36,518 bases of DNA from contig CACYJP010000057.1 of assembly GCA_902774725.1 (NCBI GenBank), positions 1 to 36,518 of the forward strand, given 5' to 3'. Positions 15,175 to 24,838 of this stretch are shown here, in pieces. Both the position numbers and the translations under genes were made by a program. The DNA comes from an uncultured Lachnospiraceae bacterium (GTDB taxonomy: Bacteria > Bacillota > Clostridia > Lachnospirales > Lachnospiraceae). The notes beneath the pieces were generated by a model. That model saw only the letters and a list, made by a program, of their open reading frames with translations, did no database searches and was not told the origin of the DNA. How positions within the stretch are numbered: position 1 is the first letter of the stretch; each line of letters opens with the position of its first letter.

Positions 15175-15203
15175 TTGAATAATCTCTTTCTTTATGGTAA
15201 CAT
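15175..15203 (+). promoter_or_regulatory. Candidate ung promoter
   Basis: TTGAAT (15175-15180) and TAACAT (15198-15203) are separated by 17 bp and lie about 50 bp before the ung start. The -35 sits next to the Shine-Dalgarno of divergent sdhC. Both boxes match the consensus at four of six positions only. Confidence 0.35.
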
Positions 15204-15254
15204 ATTCTCGCATATATGATAAATGATTTTTACTAATAATTATGAGGAGTAATC

Positions 15255-15929
15255 ATGCCACCTATTACAAACGACTGGGCCGATGCCCTTAAGGAAGAAT
15301 ACAGAAAAGAATATTACAAAAAATTATTTGATTTTGTCGGAAGGGAGTATGCATCAGGAACTGTCTATCCCCCGGGAGATGATATCTTCAATGCATTTCA
15401 CCTGACCCCACTTAAGGATGTGAAGGTAGTGATAATAGGACAGGATCCATATCACGAGCCGGGGCAGGCTCACGGTCTCTCATTTTCCGTTAAGCCGGGT
15501 GTGGATATTCCTCCATCACTTCAAAACATATATAAAGAACTCGAAACAGATCTCGGATGTTATATTCCGAACAACGGATATCTTGTTAAGTGGGCTGAGC
15601 AGGGAGTACTGCTTCTTAACGCTGTTCTTACAGTGCGTGCACACCAGGCAGCGTCACATCAGAACAAGGGCTGGGAGCAGTTCACGGACGCCGTAATTAA
15701 AAAACTAAATGCTGAGGATCGCCCGATAGTCTTCCTGCTCTGGGGTAGCTTTGCGCGTAGCAAAAAGGCTATGTTAGACAATCCTCAGCACCTTATACTT
15801 GAGGCACCGCACCCATCTCCTCTTTCTGCTTACAGAGGCTTCTTCGGATGCAGACATTTCAGCAAGGCAAATGAATACCTTGAGAAAAACGGTGTAACTC
15901 CGATTGATTGGCAGATAGAAAACATCTGA
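15255..15929 (+). CDS. ung: Uracil-DNA glycosylase, family 1
   Basis: Removes uracil from DNA as the first step of base-excision repair. 224 residues, normal for the family. The water-activating motif G-Q-D-P-Y-H lies near residues 63-68, and the uracil-binding L-L-L-N-A-V-L-T-V segment near 120-128. The DNA-intercalating [10 protein letters not shown] is near 193-202. GAGGAG precedes the ATG. It stands alone on the plus strand, divergent from the sdh operon and convergent with the P1 peptidase gene, with two bases between the stops. Confidence 0.97.
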   Translation: MPPITNDWADALKEEYRKEYYKKLFDFVGREYASGTVYPPGDDIFNAFHLTPLKDVKVVIIGQDPYHEPGQAHGLSFSVKPGVDIPPSLQNIYKELETDLGCYIPNNGYLVKWAEQGVLLLNAVLTVRAHQAASHQNKGWEQFTDAVIKKLNAEDRPIVFLLWGSFARSKKAMLDNPQHLILEAPHPSPLSAYRGFFGCRHFSKANEYLEKNGVTPIDWQIENI

Positions 15930-15931
15930 GT

Positions 15932-16900
15932 CTACCAGTCAAAATCAGCTGCTGCAGGGAAGCCATAAGCTCCTTCTGCATTTTCGACCGCTCTTATTAT
16001 CGCTTCACTCACAACCTCTGCAGCAATGGTTCCGACAGTATCCTGATCAGCGGCAATATCTCCAAGTGAAACCGCATAAATACTATCCCCATCCGCTGTT
16101 GTATGAACAGGATTGATAGAACGGGCATAACCGTCATGAGCCATTCCTGCTATTTTGCAGAGCTGAGCCTTTTCAAACCTCGCATTGGTCATAACAACAG
16201 TGATCGTAGTGTTACCCACGAACTTATTTTCCACAACCTCAGTCTTATGCTTCATCATTTCTATAGTGCTTCTGAGACTCTTTTTATCCTCGCTTAGAAG
16301 TCCGGCAATCTGTTTTCCATTCTTCCAATCATAGATATCTCCGAGAGAATTAAGCACAACAACCGCACCTACCTGAAGCTCACCGATACTTACTGCATAG
16401 CTTCCTATTCCGGTCTTCATACAGGTCTCCATGCCTGCCAGCTTTCCGACAGTTGCTCCGCAGCCTGCACCATAATTACCATCACGGTAATTCGGACCTT
16501 CGATAGCAGCCTTTGCCGCCGCATAACCCATCTCAGCATCAGGTCTTACAAATGTATCTCCCACCGTCAGATCAAATATATCTGACTGGCAGACGAGCGG
16601 AACCTTTGTTACTCCAACGTCAAATCCAACTCCCTTTTCTTCAAGATACTTCATAGCACCACTTGCTGCACCCAGTCCAAATGCACTACCACCTCCAAGC
16701 AAAATAGCATGTATCTTGTCAGCTGCCATAAGTGGATTCAGAAGCTGAGTTTCTCTTGACGCAGGGCCGCCGCCTCTGACATCAACACCCGCTCTCATTC
16801 CTTCCTCTGAAACAAAAGCCGTGACACCGGTTCCCCCCTTCACATCCTCAACCTGTCCGATTTTAATATTCTCTATTTCTGTAATTGATATTTCCTTCAT
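15932..16900 (-). CDS. P1 family peptidase (DmpA/NylC-like N-terminal nucleophile hydrolase)
   Basis: 322 residues of the S58/DmpA-like fold, which self-cleaves to expose a catalytic Ser or Thr and then acts as an aminopeptidase or amidase. The N-terminal signature reads V-D-V-R-G-G-G-P-A-S-R-E-T at about 39-51, then L-L-G-G-G-S-A-F-G-L. The probable cleavage site is N230-T231-T232 within G-N-T-T-I-T-V-V-M-T-N-A, as in NylC-type members where Asn-Thr is the processing point. No signal peptide is present, so it is cytoplasmic. AAGGGGG precedes the ATG. The substrate cannot be told from sequence. Confidence 0.88.
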   Translation of the reverse strand: MKEISITEIENIKIGQVEDVKGGTGVTAFVSEEGMRAGVDVRGGGPASRETQLLNPLMAADKIHAILLGGGSAFGLGAASGAMKYLEEKGVGFDVGVTKVPLVCQSDIFDLTVGDTFVRPDAEMGYAAAKAAIEGPNYRDGNYGAGCGATVGKLAGMETCMKTGIGSYAVSIGELQVGAVVVLNSLGDIYDWKNGKQIAGLLSEDKKSLRSTIEMMKHKTEVVENKFVGNTTITVVMTNARFEKAQLCKIAGMAHDGYARSINPVHTTADGDSIYAVSLGDIAADQDTVGTIAAEVVSEAIIRAVENAEGAYGFPAAADFDW

Positions 16901-16995
16901 ATATCCCCCTTATTTATCTGAAAAAAAACAAGTATACCAATGCCATAAGCTTTAGAATTCAGTTTTGCAGGATGACCATCAGCTATAAAATCTCC

Positions 16996-18132
16996 TCAAT
17001 CTTTCTTCGTAACTCCATCTCCGAAAACTGTCAGCCAGTCATTCTTCATTGAAATCGGAACCCACCCGTTTTCCGAACAAAAGTCGTAAACCTTCTTTGC
17101 TTTTTCCATACTTCCGCTTTCTCTTATTTCATCATCACAGCAAACGAAAAATGCGGCAGTTTTATACTTCTTATTTCCCATGACATAGTTTGTCATGCTG
17201 ATATCACCGGCACCGTTACCAAATGACAAAACAGGGCACTGGCCTATTTGCTGAGCAATCATCGAAACCTTTGTCATCTTCAGATTTTTCTCAGCGATTT
17301 TTCCACTAAGAACAAGGTCTTCTTCCTTGCCAAGCACATATTCCGCACCCGGTTTTTCACCTTGATTTTTTGCGGATATCAATTCTTCAGTTCCGATTAC
17401 ATATCTTGCAGAAAGAATAAGCCCTCCCTCTACAAGACCTCGAATAACAAGTCTGTCACTTCCACTGCACACATAAACCGCAAATCCATTATCCTGCAAA
17501 TAATCTATGACCTGAATCATAGGCTGGTAAAATGCTTCGCCAACCTTCATACCATCATATCCCGGCGATGGTCTCTCTGCATAGTCTCTGACATAGAACG
17601 AAAAGTCTCTGACAGTCATTCCGGCAAACACCCTGGCAATGCAGTGTCCGATTTCCACCTCAAATCCAGCCGGCACAACACCTGTATCTATAACAGACTG
17701 AACTGTTTTAGCAACCTCTATTTCATGATCTGTTGCCTTTCCCTTATACGCTTCATCCTCCAAAACTCTATGCTTATACAGCATAAAATCAAACCATGTA
17801 GGATCGGACTCACAATAAAGTGTTCCATCGAGATCGAATACAGCGATACGATCCTGTGGCGGAATATAATCAGGTCCACCCTGCTCTGTTACGGAATCTA
17901 CATAATCAACCAGTGCCTTCTTCGAAGCTGCATCCTTCTTCCAAAGTGAAAGCTGACTCGCCATTTTATTAGCTTTATCCCTCTTTTCAGAGTTTATCAT
18001 TCTCAGATAACGCATCCCCAGATCAAACATCAGGTCATCCGCATCAATTCCTTCTTCAATTGGTTCCCCCAACGTTTCACTGATTTTTCTCCTTAAAACT
18101 TCATTAAAGGCAGCGTTTTTTTCTCTATCCAT
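16996..18132 (-). CDS. HAD family phosphatase, phosphoserine-phosphatase-like
   Basis: 378 residues. Motif I is F-D-L-D-G-T-L at 99-105, with the nucleophile Asp100. A helical cap follows, motif II lies in Y-V-C-S-G-S-D near 228, and motif IV is F-G-N-G-A-G-D-I-S-M. This combination fits the HAD subfamily IB of phosphoserine phosphatases, though the roughly 90-residue N-terminal helical extension is unusual for that group. Cytoplasmic, with no signal. GAGG lies about 8 bases before the ATG. It is divergent from the plus-strand Cof-type gene and stands alone. Some relatives are bifunctional acyltransferases or inorganic phosphatases, so the substrate is open. Confidence 0.75.
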   Translation of the reverse strand: MDREKNAAFNEVLRRKISETLGEPIEEGIDADDLMFDLGMRYLRMINSEKRDKANKMASQLSLWKKDAASKKALVDYVDSVTEQGGPDYIPPQDRIAVFDLDGTLYCESDPTWFDFMLYKHRVLEDEAYKGKATDHEIEVAKTVQSVIDTGVVPAGFEVEIGHCIARVFAGMTVRDFSFYVRDYAERPSPGYDGMKVGEAFYQPMIQVIDYLQDNGFAVYVCSGSDRLVIRGLVEGGLILSARYVIGTEELISAKNQGEKPGAEYVLGKEEDLVLSGKIAEKNLKMTKVSMIAQQIGQCPVLSFGNGAGDISMTNYVMGNKKYKTAAFFVCCDDEIRESGSMEKAKKVYDFCSENGWVPISMKNDWLTVFGDGVTKKD

Positions 18133-18192
18133 TATCGATACCTCATTTACCGTTTTTTCCTTTTTTAACTATGCTCATAATATCATAGTACA

Positions 18193-18247
18193 TCGAATAA
18201 TTCGAGCAGAATTACAGCGTTACATCTTAGATGATAGATGTTATAAT
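18193..18247 (+). promoter_or_regulatory. Candidate promoter for the Cof-type phosphatase gene
   Basis: TTACAT (18220-18225) and TATAAT (18242-18247) are 16 bp apart, about 70 bp before the gene. A perfect palindrome TCGAATAATTCGA (18193-18205) lies just upstream and could be a regulator site for either divergent gene. The rest of 18133-18318 is AT-rich with no further recognisable element. Confidence 0.45.
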
Positions 18248-18318
18248 CAATAATGTTTAGTGGAAGTATTAATACTACAAGTATATAAGAATCTATATGA
18301 ATCCAACGGGGTAATGTA

Positions 18319-19089
18319 ATGATAAAAGCATGTTTTTTTGATATAGACGGAACTTTGTTTTCACATACAACGAACAAAGTTCCGGACAGTGCAAAGGACG
18401 CTCTGGCGCGTCTTAGACAAAATGGAATTAAAACTATCGTTTGTACCGGACGTTCGCTTTCTGACTATCAAAATCTCCCCGTCTCAGATATACCCTTTGA
18501 TGGATATCTCACTCTGAATGGTATGCTCTGCTACGACTCAGAGTTCAATATATTTTCCGGCACACCGATACCGGACGAAGATACTGATATACTTAAGATG
18601 ATATTTTTAGCAGAAAAAATACCAATCACTATAATAACTGAAAATGGTCTGGCACAAAACATAGTAAATGAAACTGTCACCAAAACTCAGGCTGACGCAA
18701 ACGAAGCTGTCCCTCCTGTACAAGTATATCGCAGGGAAAAGGTCTATCAGGTATCAGCCTTTGTAAATGACAGACAACGCGAAATGCTTACAAAGCTTCT
18801 TGACCACTCAGACGTTACATCTTGGCATGAAACCGGCGTCGACATAGTTGCGAAGGGAAGCGGAAAAGATGTAGGCATAAAGAACTACATAGACAGATAC
18901 GGAATTAAACAAGAAGAAACAATGGCATTTGGCGACGGCGAAAATGATATAAGGATGCTAAAATTCGTCGGCATCGGTGTAGCTCTCGGCAATGCAAAGG
19001 ATGCATTAAAAGAAATAGCCGACTACGTAACTGCGGATATCGATGATGATGGAATTGAAAAAGCTCTAAAGCACTTTAATCTTATATAA
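18319..19089 (+). CDS. Cof-type HAD-IIB phosphatase
   Basis: 256 residues. Motif I is F-F-D-I-D-G-T-L near 6-13. Motif II is V-C-T-G-R-S near 40-45. The alpha/beta C2 cap covers about 80-185. A conserved lysine lies in G-S-G-K-D-V-G-I near 195. Motif IV is F-G-D-G-E-N-D near 213-219, followed by G-I-G-V-A-L-G-N-A-K-D. These are the Cof/YbiV/YidA hallmarks: promiscuous sugar-phosphate or flavin-phosphate phosphatases in the cytoplasm. A GGGG site precedes the ATG. It begins a plus-strand group with a GNAT acetyltransferase and an SDR oxidoreductase. Confidence 0.92.
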   Translation: MIKACFFDIDGTLFSHTTNKVPDSAKDALARLRQNGIKTIVCTGRSLSDYQNLPVSDIPFDGYLTLNGMLCYDSEFNIFSGTPIPDEDTDILKMIFLAEKIPITIITENGLAQNIVNETVTKTQADANEAVPPVQVYRREKVYQVSAFVNDRQREMLTKLLDHSDVTSWHETGVDIVAKGSGKDVGIKNYIDRYGIKQEETMAFGDGENDIRMLKFVGIGVALGNAKDALKEIADYVTADIDDDGIEKALKHFNLI

Positions 19090-19129
19090 CCACAAGTTTA
19101 TTAAATACTATGATATAAAGGAGAAAAAT

Positions 19130-19627
19130 ATGAGTATACCCGATAAATCAGATGTTGTAATAAAGCTATGGACACTTAAGGATGATCCTGAGTTATTCGA
19201 AAACCTGCGCAAAAAAGGTTATGAAATAAAAAGAGCTATGTCTCCGAACATTTCTTATATTATGGACTTTATCAAGAAGAACTTCCCGCCTGAAACTGTA
19301 CATTCATCATGGGCTGACGAGGCGCTTCCTGCTCTTTTAGGTCAGCATTGCTTTATCTGTACAAAGGGAGAAGAAATAGTAGGATTTATGTGCTGCGAAG
19401 CTACTACTAAGGATTTTGTCGGACCATTAGGCGTCAGTCCTGAGCATAGAGGTAACAACATCGCCGGAGCTCTGTACATCTCCATATGTAAACATATGAT
19501 GGAGCTGGGCTACAAATATGCGATAGGCGGATGGATGCACGAAGGCGGCATTAAGGTTTTTGAAAAATATACTGAATTTGTTGTTATTCCGGGAGCCAGC
19601 GAAGGCTCATACAAGGATATGATATGA
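19130..19627 (+). CDS. GNAT family N-acetyltransferase
   Basis: 165 residues. The acetyl-CoA-binding motif A is seen as G-V-S-P-E-H-R-G-N-N-I-A-G-A-L (about 104-118), preceded by a V-G-F-M-C-C-E strand. The last beta strands (Y-A-I-G-G-W and F-E-K-Y-T-E-F) complete the fold. AAAGGAG precedes the ATG. The substrate is unknown. It lies about 40 bp after the Cof-type gene and is probably co-transcribed. Confidence 0.85.
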   Translation: MSIPDKSDVVIKLWTLKDDPELFENLRKKGYEIKRAMSPNISYIMDFIKKNFPPETVHSSWADEALPALLGQHCFICTKGEEIVGFMCCEATTKDFVGPLGVSPEHRGNNIAGALYISICKHMMELGYKYAIGGWMHEGGIKVFEKYTEFVVIPGASEGSYKDMI

Positions 19628-19656
19628 CATAGTGTCAAAAGTCAAAATGCATTCCT

Positions 19657-19686
19657 GATTGCAAGCATACGAAGTATGGAGCAATC
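19657..19686. repeat. GAA-triloop hairpin between the GNAT and SDR genes
   Basis: GATTGC (19657-19662) pairs with GCAATC (19681-19686). Inside it CATAC-GAA-GTATG (19666-19678) forms a perfect triloop stem. It shares the N-GAA-N triloop design with the array at 1-40. No U-tract follows, so it is not a normal terminator. Confidence 0.55.
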
Positions 19687-19757
19687 CGTATGTCAAATCA
19701 AATATGTCAAATCATAGTAAAACAGAAAAATTAGCAATAAATAAACAGGAGAAATAT

Positions 19758-20609
19758 ATGAAAAAAGCTATTGTAACCGGTGGTGAATCCGGAATAGGAA
19801 AAGGTTTGGTAAAAGCACTCGCAAAGGAAGGCTATGAGATAGCATCTTCTTTTTATTCTGACGAAAAGCTTGCGGAGATAGTAAAAAATGAGATTGAAGC
19901 AGAGGGAGGAAAGATTACATTTTTCAAGGCTGACCTCTCCCAGAAGGACGCCCCACGTTTATTTTTTGAAGAAGCAGTCGCTTGTCTCGGAGGCCTGGAT
20001 CTTCTGGTAAACAATGCTGCCGCAAGTATTCCCGAGTCACTTCAGGATCTTAAAGAGGAGCATACAGACTATATCCTATCCCTGTCGCTGAGGGCATATA
20101 TAGTTCTTATGCACGAAGCCGCTGCCTATATGATTAAAAACAAAGTAAAGGGTAACATCGTAAATATCGCGTCAACAAGAGGAGAAAGAGCTTATCCTAA
20201 CGCAGGCATCTATGAGGCAGCGAAAGCAGGATTAAAACAATCCATAAAATGCTTTGCTCTGGATGTTGCTCCATACGGTATCAGAATAAACAGCGTTGCT
20301 CCGGGTGCAATCAGAGTAAGAACAAAGAAGGAAATAGCCGCGGTAAAGAATCCGACTGTTTCAGATTATTACTGGAAGGAAGCCTTTAGAGATGTGACTC
20401 CTGAAGAAGCAGAAAGCATCCCTGATTTCTGGGATGAACTGGGCGAGTGTATCCCTCTGGGAAGAAGCGGTCTTCCAGAGGACATTGCAAATGCAGTATG
20501 CTTCCTTGCCTCAGATAAAGCATCTTATATCACAGGAGTAACTATAAATGTGGACGGCGGTCTGATTCTCGCCGGAATGCCTGAAGACGGAAAGAACAAA
20601 TGGATCTAG
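19758..20609 (+). CDS. Short-chain dehydrogenase/reductase (SDR) oxidoreductase
   Basis: 283 residues counted from the ATG at 19758, chosen because CAGGAG precedes it and the Rossmann domain starts at once. An upstream in-frame ATG at 19659 would add 33 residues crossing the hairpin at 19657-19686. The NAD(P) loop is T-G-G-E-S-G-I-G-K-G. N-N-A-A follows near residue 84. The catalytic group is I-A-S-T-R with Y-E-A-A-K. The C-terminal strand is typical (G-V-T-I-N-V-D-G-G). The family reduces or oxidises alcohols and sugars; closest in style are glucose 1-dehydrogenase-like enzymes, but the substrate is not predictable. It ends directly against the MFS gene. Confidence 0.88.
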   Translation: MKKAIVTGGESGIGKGLVKALAKEGYEIASSFYSDEKLAEIVKNEIEAEGGKITFFKADLSQKDAPRLFFEEAVACLGGLDLLVNNAAASIPESLQDLKEEHTDYILSLSLRAYIVLMHEAAAYMIKNKVKGNIVNIASTRGERAYPNAGIYEAAKAGLKQSIKCFALDVAPYGIRINSVAPGAIRVRTKKEIAAVKNPTVSDYYWKEAFRDVTPEEAESIPDFWDELGECIPLGRSGLPEDIANAVCFLASDKASYITGVTINVDGGLILAGMPEDGKNKWI

Positions 20610-21779
20610 TTAGCTCCGGCTTTTACGTCCTGCCAAAAATGCTACTACAGCTCCGATAGCCGCCATAACAAAGCTTACCCAAAGCATAAGGCTTATTCCA
20701 CCCCGGTCAACCAGTATGCCTCCGAGAAAGCTTCCGGAAACTACACTCAGGGCATCCGTCACTGTCATAACTGACTGTCCGGTTGTTTCATCTTCTCTAT
20801 CTATTACCTGACTTGCATAGCTGGCCTTGGCAACAGTGAGAAGCCCATAGGATACGCCCTGGATAAACTGTGTTATGTAAACCATTATTATGTTTTTGGA
20901 AATTATATATAATACTCCACGTAAAACGAAAAATGCGCATGCGATCATTATAAAGGTTGCAGCGGATTTTTCTTTTTTACCCGCCACTTTATTATAAAGA
21001 AACAAAACCGGTATTTCAGAAATAGAAGCTATACCAAGAGCCATTCCCAGAGATGAACTGTTTCCGCCTACATTTTCCACTATTCTTATCAAATATATAT
21101 TTACCATGTTATGAAGAACGAGAACCAGTATCATTCCTATGGCCATAACAATAAACACAGGATATTTTCTAACGAAGCTTTTGCTACCCTGGGTAGCTTT
21201 TACATCCTGATCACCGCCAGTTATGATATCTGACTTTATTTGCGGCATGCTGATTACCGTGAAAAGCAGTATGACTCCAAGAACTATACCTGATACCGGT
21301 ACTACAATGCTTCCCCAGTCTCCTGTCATTTTTCCTACTGCAAATGATGCGACCGCAAACGCTACTGAGCCTATACCTCTGACCACTCCGAAATTAACCG
21401 GTACACCTCTCGATGAATAATAAAAACAAGCGGTATTTGCCATAGGCATTATCAATAGAATAAGCATTATACTTATCCCGTAAATAATCCCCGTAATAAC
21501 CAAATTCCTGAAAACAAGAAGCAGCGTAATAAGAAGCAGCTCGGCTGATACATATATAATGAGCTGATTCTTCCAATACCATTTTGGACTTTTATCTGCC
21601 ACTCTTCCTGCTACCACCTGAAAAACAGCACCAACGAAACAGGCCAGTGCGACTATTATCCCTATAAGTCGGTCGCTGAATCCGATTTTCCCAAGATAAT
21701 AAGCTGCGTAGCTTATTATCACGCAGTTCATCGCATAGAATGAACCCATCAGTAACATACATTTCTTTTCTGTCTTCAT
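20610..21779 (-). CDS. MFS transporter
   Basis: 389 residues with about twelve hydrophobic segments in two halves. The loop after helix 2 reads G-R-V-A-D-K-S-P-K, the typical G-x-x-x-D-(K/R) of the major facilitator superfamily. The N-terminal helix and overall pattern resemble the LacY/nucleoside-proton-symporter-like MFS_1 group, but no binding residues point to a substrate. A Shine-Dalgarno-like AGGAG and a nearer AGG lie before the ATG. The gene is convergent with the SDR gene (stop codons adjacent) and is separated from the EAL gene by 45 bp, so it may share that gene's transcript. Confidence 0.85.
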   Translation of the reverse strand: MKTEKKCMLLMGSFYAMNCVIISYAAYYLGKIGFSDRLIGIIVALACFVGAVFQVVAGRVADKSPKWYWKNQLIIYVSAELLLITLLLVFRNLVITGIIYGISIMLILLIMPMANTACFYYSSRGVPVNFGVVRGIGSVAFAVASFAVGKMTGDWGSIVVPVSGIVLGVILLFTVISMPQIKSDIITGGDQDVKATQGSKSFVRKYPVFIVMAIGMILVLVLHNMVNIYLIRIVENVGGNSSSLGMALGIASISEIPVLFLYNKVAGKKEKSAATFIMIACAFFVLRGVLYIISKNIIMVYITQFIQGVSYGLLTVAKASYASQVIDREDETTGQSVMTVTDALSVVSGSFLGGILVDRGGISLMLWVSFVMAAIGAVVAFLAGRKSRS

Positions 21780-21824
21780 AACCTAAATAAAAATCTCCTA
21801 ATACCATCCCTGTATCACTTCATA

Positions 21825-23627
21825 CTATCGCACCCCTAAATATTTTCTATCAAATTCTTCTATTGGTATAGGCTTACTGTAATAATAGCCCTGCACAACA
21901 TCACATCCCAGTGCAGCTAGACGGTCAATCTGCTGTTTATACTCTGCCCCTTCTGCCAGGCACTCAAAACCCAGTTCTCCGGCAAGAGTTATAATGAGGC
22001 GGATTACCGTAACATCTTCTTCACGTTCTTCCTCCACTCCGATCTTATCTACAAAGCTCTTGTCTATTTTCAATGTATCAATAGGCATCTCTGTAAGAAG
22101 TGAAAGAGATGAGTATCCGGTTCCGAAATCATCCATGGATATCTTAAAGCCCTTACTTCGAAGCTCCTCCAGAACACGAATCATATGATCTGTATTGTCA
22201 TAGGTAGCACTTTCCGTAAGTTCAAAATCAATAAGCTCCCGACTCACACCATAGCTGTCTACAATCTGTGTCAGGTGATCAATAAGATTTTCATCAAAAA
22301 GTCTTTTCCTCGAAAGGTTAACCGAAATAGGATGAAGATTCTTTCCCTCTTTCTTCCACTTCGCCAAAGCGGCGCATACCTTTGTCAGAACTATATCATC
22401 AATTTTGCCGATGGAACCATCCTTTTCAAAAAACGGAATAAACCTACCCGGCGACATGATTTCTTTATTCTTATAATTCCATCTTATCAGAGCCTCAGCT
22501 CCTTTTAATTCATTCTTTCGGATATCAAACTTAGGCTGCAGATAAACCAGAAACTCATCCCTTGCTATGGCCGCATCCATATAAGCCTTGATGAAATTAC
22601 CCCAGGTGATATTATCATGCATCTGATCCGTATAGATGATGATCTCCGTCTTATTTTTATCAACACCCAAAGCCTGGGCCATCTTTCCTGCATCAGCCAC
22701 TCTGTTTCCTGCAATTATCGTTTTTTGCATCGGCACCACGCCGCATCTGTAATAGATATGGTAGTCCGGATCCTCCCTAAGCTGAGAGATAGAATCAAAG
22801 AAACGGGTCAGAACCTCTATGGTTTCCTCCTCCGGCATATCCTTTATCATCATAGCAAAATTGTCATTATGACATCTTGCACTTGCATAAACAAAATCAG
22901 CCTCGTTCATAGCCTTGACCACGTTGGAAAGCACTTCATTGGCCGCAATATGTCCGTATACTTCATTTATAACGCGAAACTCCTTGATATCGAAATGTAC
23001 AAAGGCGTAATCGTTGATTCCAGCGTCTGTAGGCATCTCAAGAAAAGAAACCAGATGGTTCCAGTTATAATGCCCGGTAATAGGATCGAAGAAAGCCATT
23101 TTATATAGTTCTTTTTTCTCGAACCATTCATGATCATCGGCAATGATATATCTAGCTTTCTCACCCTCCAGTCTGCTCTCATATATCATACGCAGTTTTT
23201 TGGAATCACTAAATACAGCTATTACATCCGATTCATCCTTGATAGAAAGATCACTATATATCCTATGAGCATCATCATCCTTCGCAAAACAACTAAAAAG
23301 TTCTACAACTGACTCTCGATCTATCTCGATTTCATTTTCCATTTCTACAGAATAGAAAAAAGAAGCCTCAAGACGGATACACTCCATATCCTTCGGATAA
23401 GCAATCCTTTCATCATCCATTCTATATTCAATACCAATCACAGGAGTATCCAGGGATTTTACAAAGAATACTCCAGGATAATCGTATGTGCCGAAGGCAC
23501 CGGAATAGGCTCTAACCTTTTCCGGAATCAGTCCCTTTGGATAGGCATGGATATCATCTTCAGTCACCGGGATATAATATAGCAACCGGTCCGGCTTATA
23601 TATCTGATTCAGTTTATTTATAAACAT
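21825..23627 (-). CDS. c-di-GMP phosphodiesterase with degenerate GGDEF and active EAL domain
   Basis: 600 residues with no transmembrane segment. An N-terminal region of about 170 residues of unknown fold is followed by a GGDEF-like domain (about 175-330). Its signature reads R-C-H-N-D-N-F at 251-257 instead of R-x-G-G-D-E-F, so it should not make c-di-GMP. The EAL domain (about 345-595) keeps its key residues: Glu378 (A-E-A-L), Asn437, Glu469, Asp499-Asp500 (M-D-D-F-G-T-G), Lys520, Glu559 (A-E-G) and Gln579. It should therefore hydrolyse c-di-GMP in the cytosol. GGAG precedes the ATG. A small palindrome ACCGTTTCAACGGT at 23689-23702 lies upstream and may regulate it. Confidence 0.93.
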   Translation of the reverse strand: MFINKLNQIYKPDRLLYYIPVTEDDIHAYPKGLIPEKVRAYSGAFGTYDYPGVFFVKSLDTPVIGIEYRMDDERIAYPKDMECIRLEASFFYSVEMENEIEIDRESVVELFSCFAKDDDAHRIYSDLSIKDESDVIAVFSDSKKLRMIYESRLEGEKARYIIADDHEWFEKKELYKMAFFDPITGHYNWNHLVSFLEMPTDAGINDYAFVHFDIKEFRVINEVYGHIAANEVLSNVVKAMNEADFVYASARCHNDNFAMMIKDMPEEETIEVLTRFFDSISQLREDPDYHIYYRCGVVPMQKTIIAGNRVADAGKMAQALGVDKNKTEIIIYTDQMHDNITWGNFIKAYMDAAIARDEFLVYLQPKFDIRKNELKGAEALIRWNYKNKEIMSPGRFIPFFEKDGSIGKIDDIVLTKVCAALAKWKKEGKNLHPISVNLSRKRLFDENLIDHLTQIVDSYGVSRELIDFELTESATYDNTDHMIRVLEELRSKGFKISMDDFGTGYSSLSLLTEMPIDTLKIDKSFVDKIGVEEEREEDVTVIRLIITLAGELGFECLAEGAEYKQQIDRLAALGCDVVQGYYYSKPIPIEEFDRKYLGVR

Positions 23628-23759
23628 TTACGACTCCTTTCTTCACCAACCTTTTTAAGCAGTGGTGTTTTTCCAACCCAAAAGGACAACCGTTTCAACG
23701 GTCAATATCTAAGGTGACAAAACAAACCAACAGCGCAATTTGAATTCTGCTATATTTTG

Positions 23760-24797
23760 TTATTTTACAAGAACCATACCTTCTTTGGATGGGGCAAATC
23801 CAAGGCTTTCATATAGTGGACGCCCTTCCTCTGTAGCATCAAGACTGATTTCAGTAGCTCCTCTTTTCCAAGCCTCGTCTATCAGCATCGATACCATTTT
23901 CCTCGCGATGCCCTGTCTCTGCCATTCTTTCATGGTATATACATTCATGAGATGAGCACGCTTTCCGGTCGGATGATCAAAGGTAGGCATTATATACATG
24001 TAGCAGATCGATGCACAACCTATAACTCTTTTTCCGTCCATAGCAAGAACCGTTGTATGATCCCCTTTTTCAAAATATTCTCTGCTGCTCTTTACTATCT
24101 CATCACTATATTCATATGTATAATCCAGGTCATTTACCACCTTAAGCATTTCAAGACGACTGCTCATCAAGAGTTCCATGTCATCGGGTGAAGCAATCTT
24201 ATATGTAACACTGTAGGTTAACTGGTCCGGCAAATGATGAAGATACATATCTATTGCATCCGTGTTTTCTTCTAAAACCTTCATCAGTCCATAATCCGGA
24301 TAAGAATGATTATCATGATAATCTATCTCGCCTTCGGATTTTATATCAAAAGCAAGGATTTCTTCATCTGTTGAAAACTCGGCATTTACACCTTCATTAT
24401 TTCCTCTGACATCAAGCCTTATCCACTTACCGAGACTGCTCACATAAACTGTATTCATCGCATGAATACAATATCCTGTATCGGGCGTATCCCCGAGAGT
24501 CAGACGCTGATAACTGAAACCTGCAGGGATTCCGTTTGCTCTAAGAAGAGCCGCCAGCAGATTCGCCTTCGCCCAGCAGATTCCGACACCCTCTCTGAGT
24601 GTATCACTCGCAGATACGGTAACTCGTCTGTCCTGCGCATCCCAGGAATGCTTTATCTCATCTCTGACATAATAAAATGTATTCTTTATAAGTGACAATT
24701 CGTCCTTCGACTCATCTTTTAAACGTTCAGCTAGACTTTTGACATCCGGATCGTCGTAATCCACATATTCGCTTTTTTTTAAAAATTCGTTATACAT
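23760..24797 (-). CDS. Transglutaminase-like domain fused to a GNAT acetyltransferase
   Basis: 345 residues with two domains usually found apart. The N-terminal part (about 1-195) is a transglutaminase-like cysteine protease fold with Cys74 (G-V-G-I-C-W-A-K-A), His112 (I-H-A-M-N) and Asp129 (W-I-R-L-D-V) in the triad order. The C-terminal part (about 203-345) is a GNAT acetyltransferase with a Q-R-Q-G-I-A-R-K-M motif near 293-301 and a final Y-E-S-L-G-F. There is no signal peptide, so it is cytoplasmic. A small XRE regulator gene ends about 40 bp upstream and is probably co-transcribed. The Shine-Dalgarno is weak. Domain assignments are firm; the joint activity is unknown. Confidence 0.88.
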   Translation of the reverse strand: MYNEFLKKSEYVDYDDPDVKSLAERLKDESKDELSLIKNTFYYVRDEIKHSWDAQDRRVTVSASDTLREGVGICWAKANLLAALLRANGIPAGFSYQRLTLGDTPDTGYCIHAMNTVYVSSLGKWIRLDVRGNNEGVNAEFSTDEEILAFDIKSEGEIDYHDNHSYPDYGLMKVLEENTDAIDMYLHHLPDQLTYSVTYKIASPDDMELLMSSRLEMLKVVNDLDYTYEYSDEIVKSSREYFEKGDHTTVLAMDGKRVIGCASICYMYIMPTFDHPTGKRAHLMNVYTMKEWQRQGIARKMVSMLIDEAWKRGATEISLDATEEGRPLYESLGFAPSKEGMVLVK

Positions 24798-24838
24798 GAT
24801 TTCTTACCCATTAGTTTCCAGATTTACATCAAAATCTC

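Noticed and set aside
17248..17949. A 233-codon plus-strand frame opposite the HAD phosphatase gene
   Set aside because: It lies wholly within a gene with clear HAD motifs on the other strand and has no recognised domain or ribosome site.
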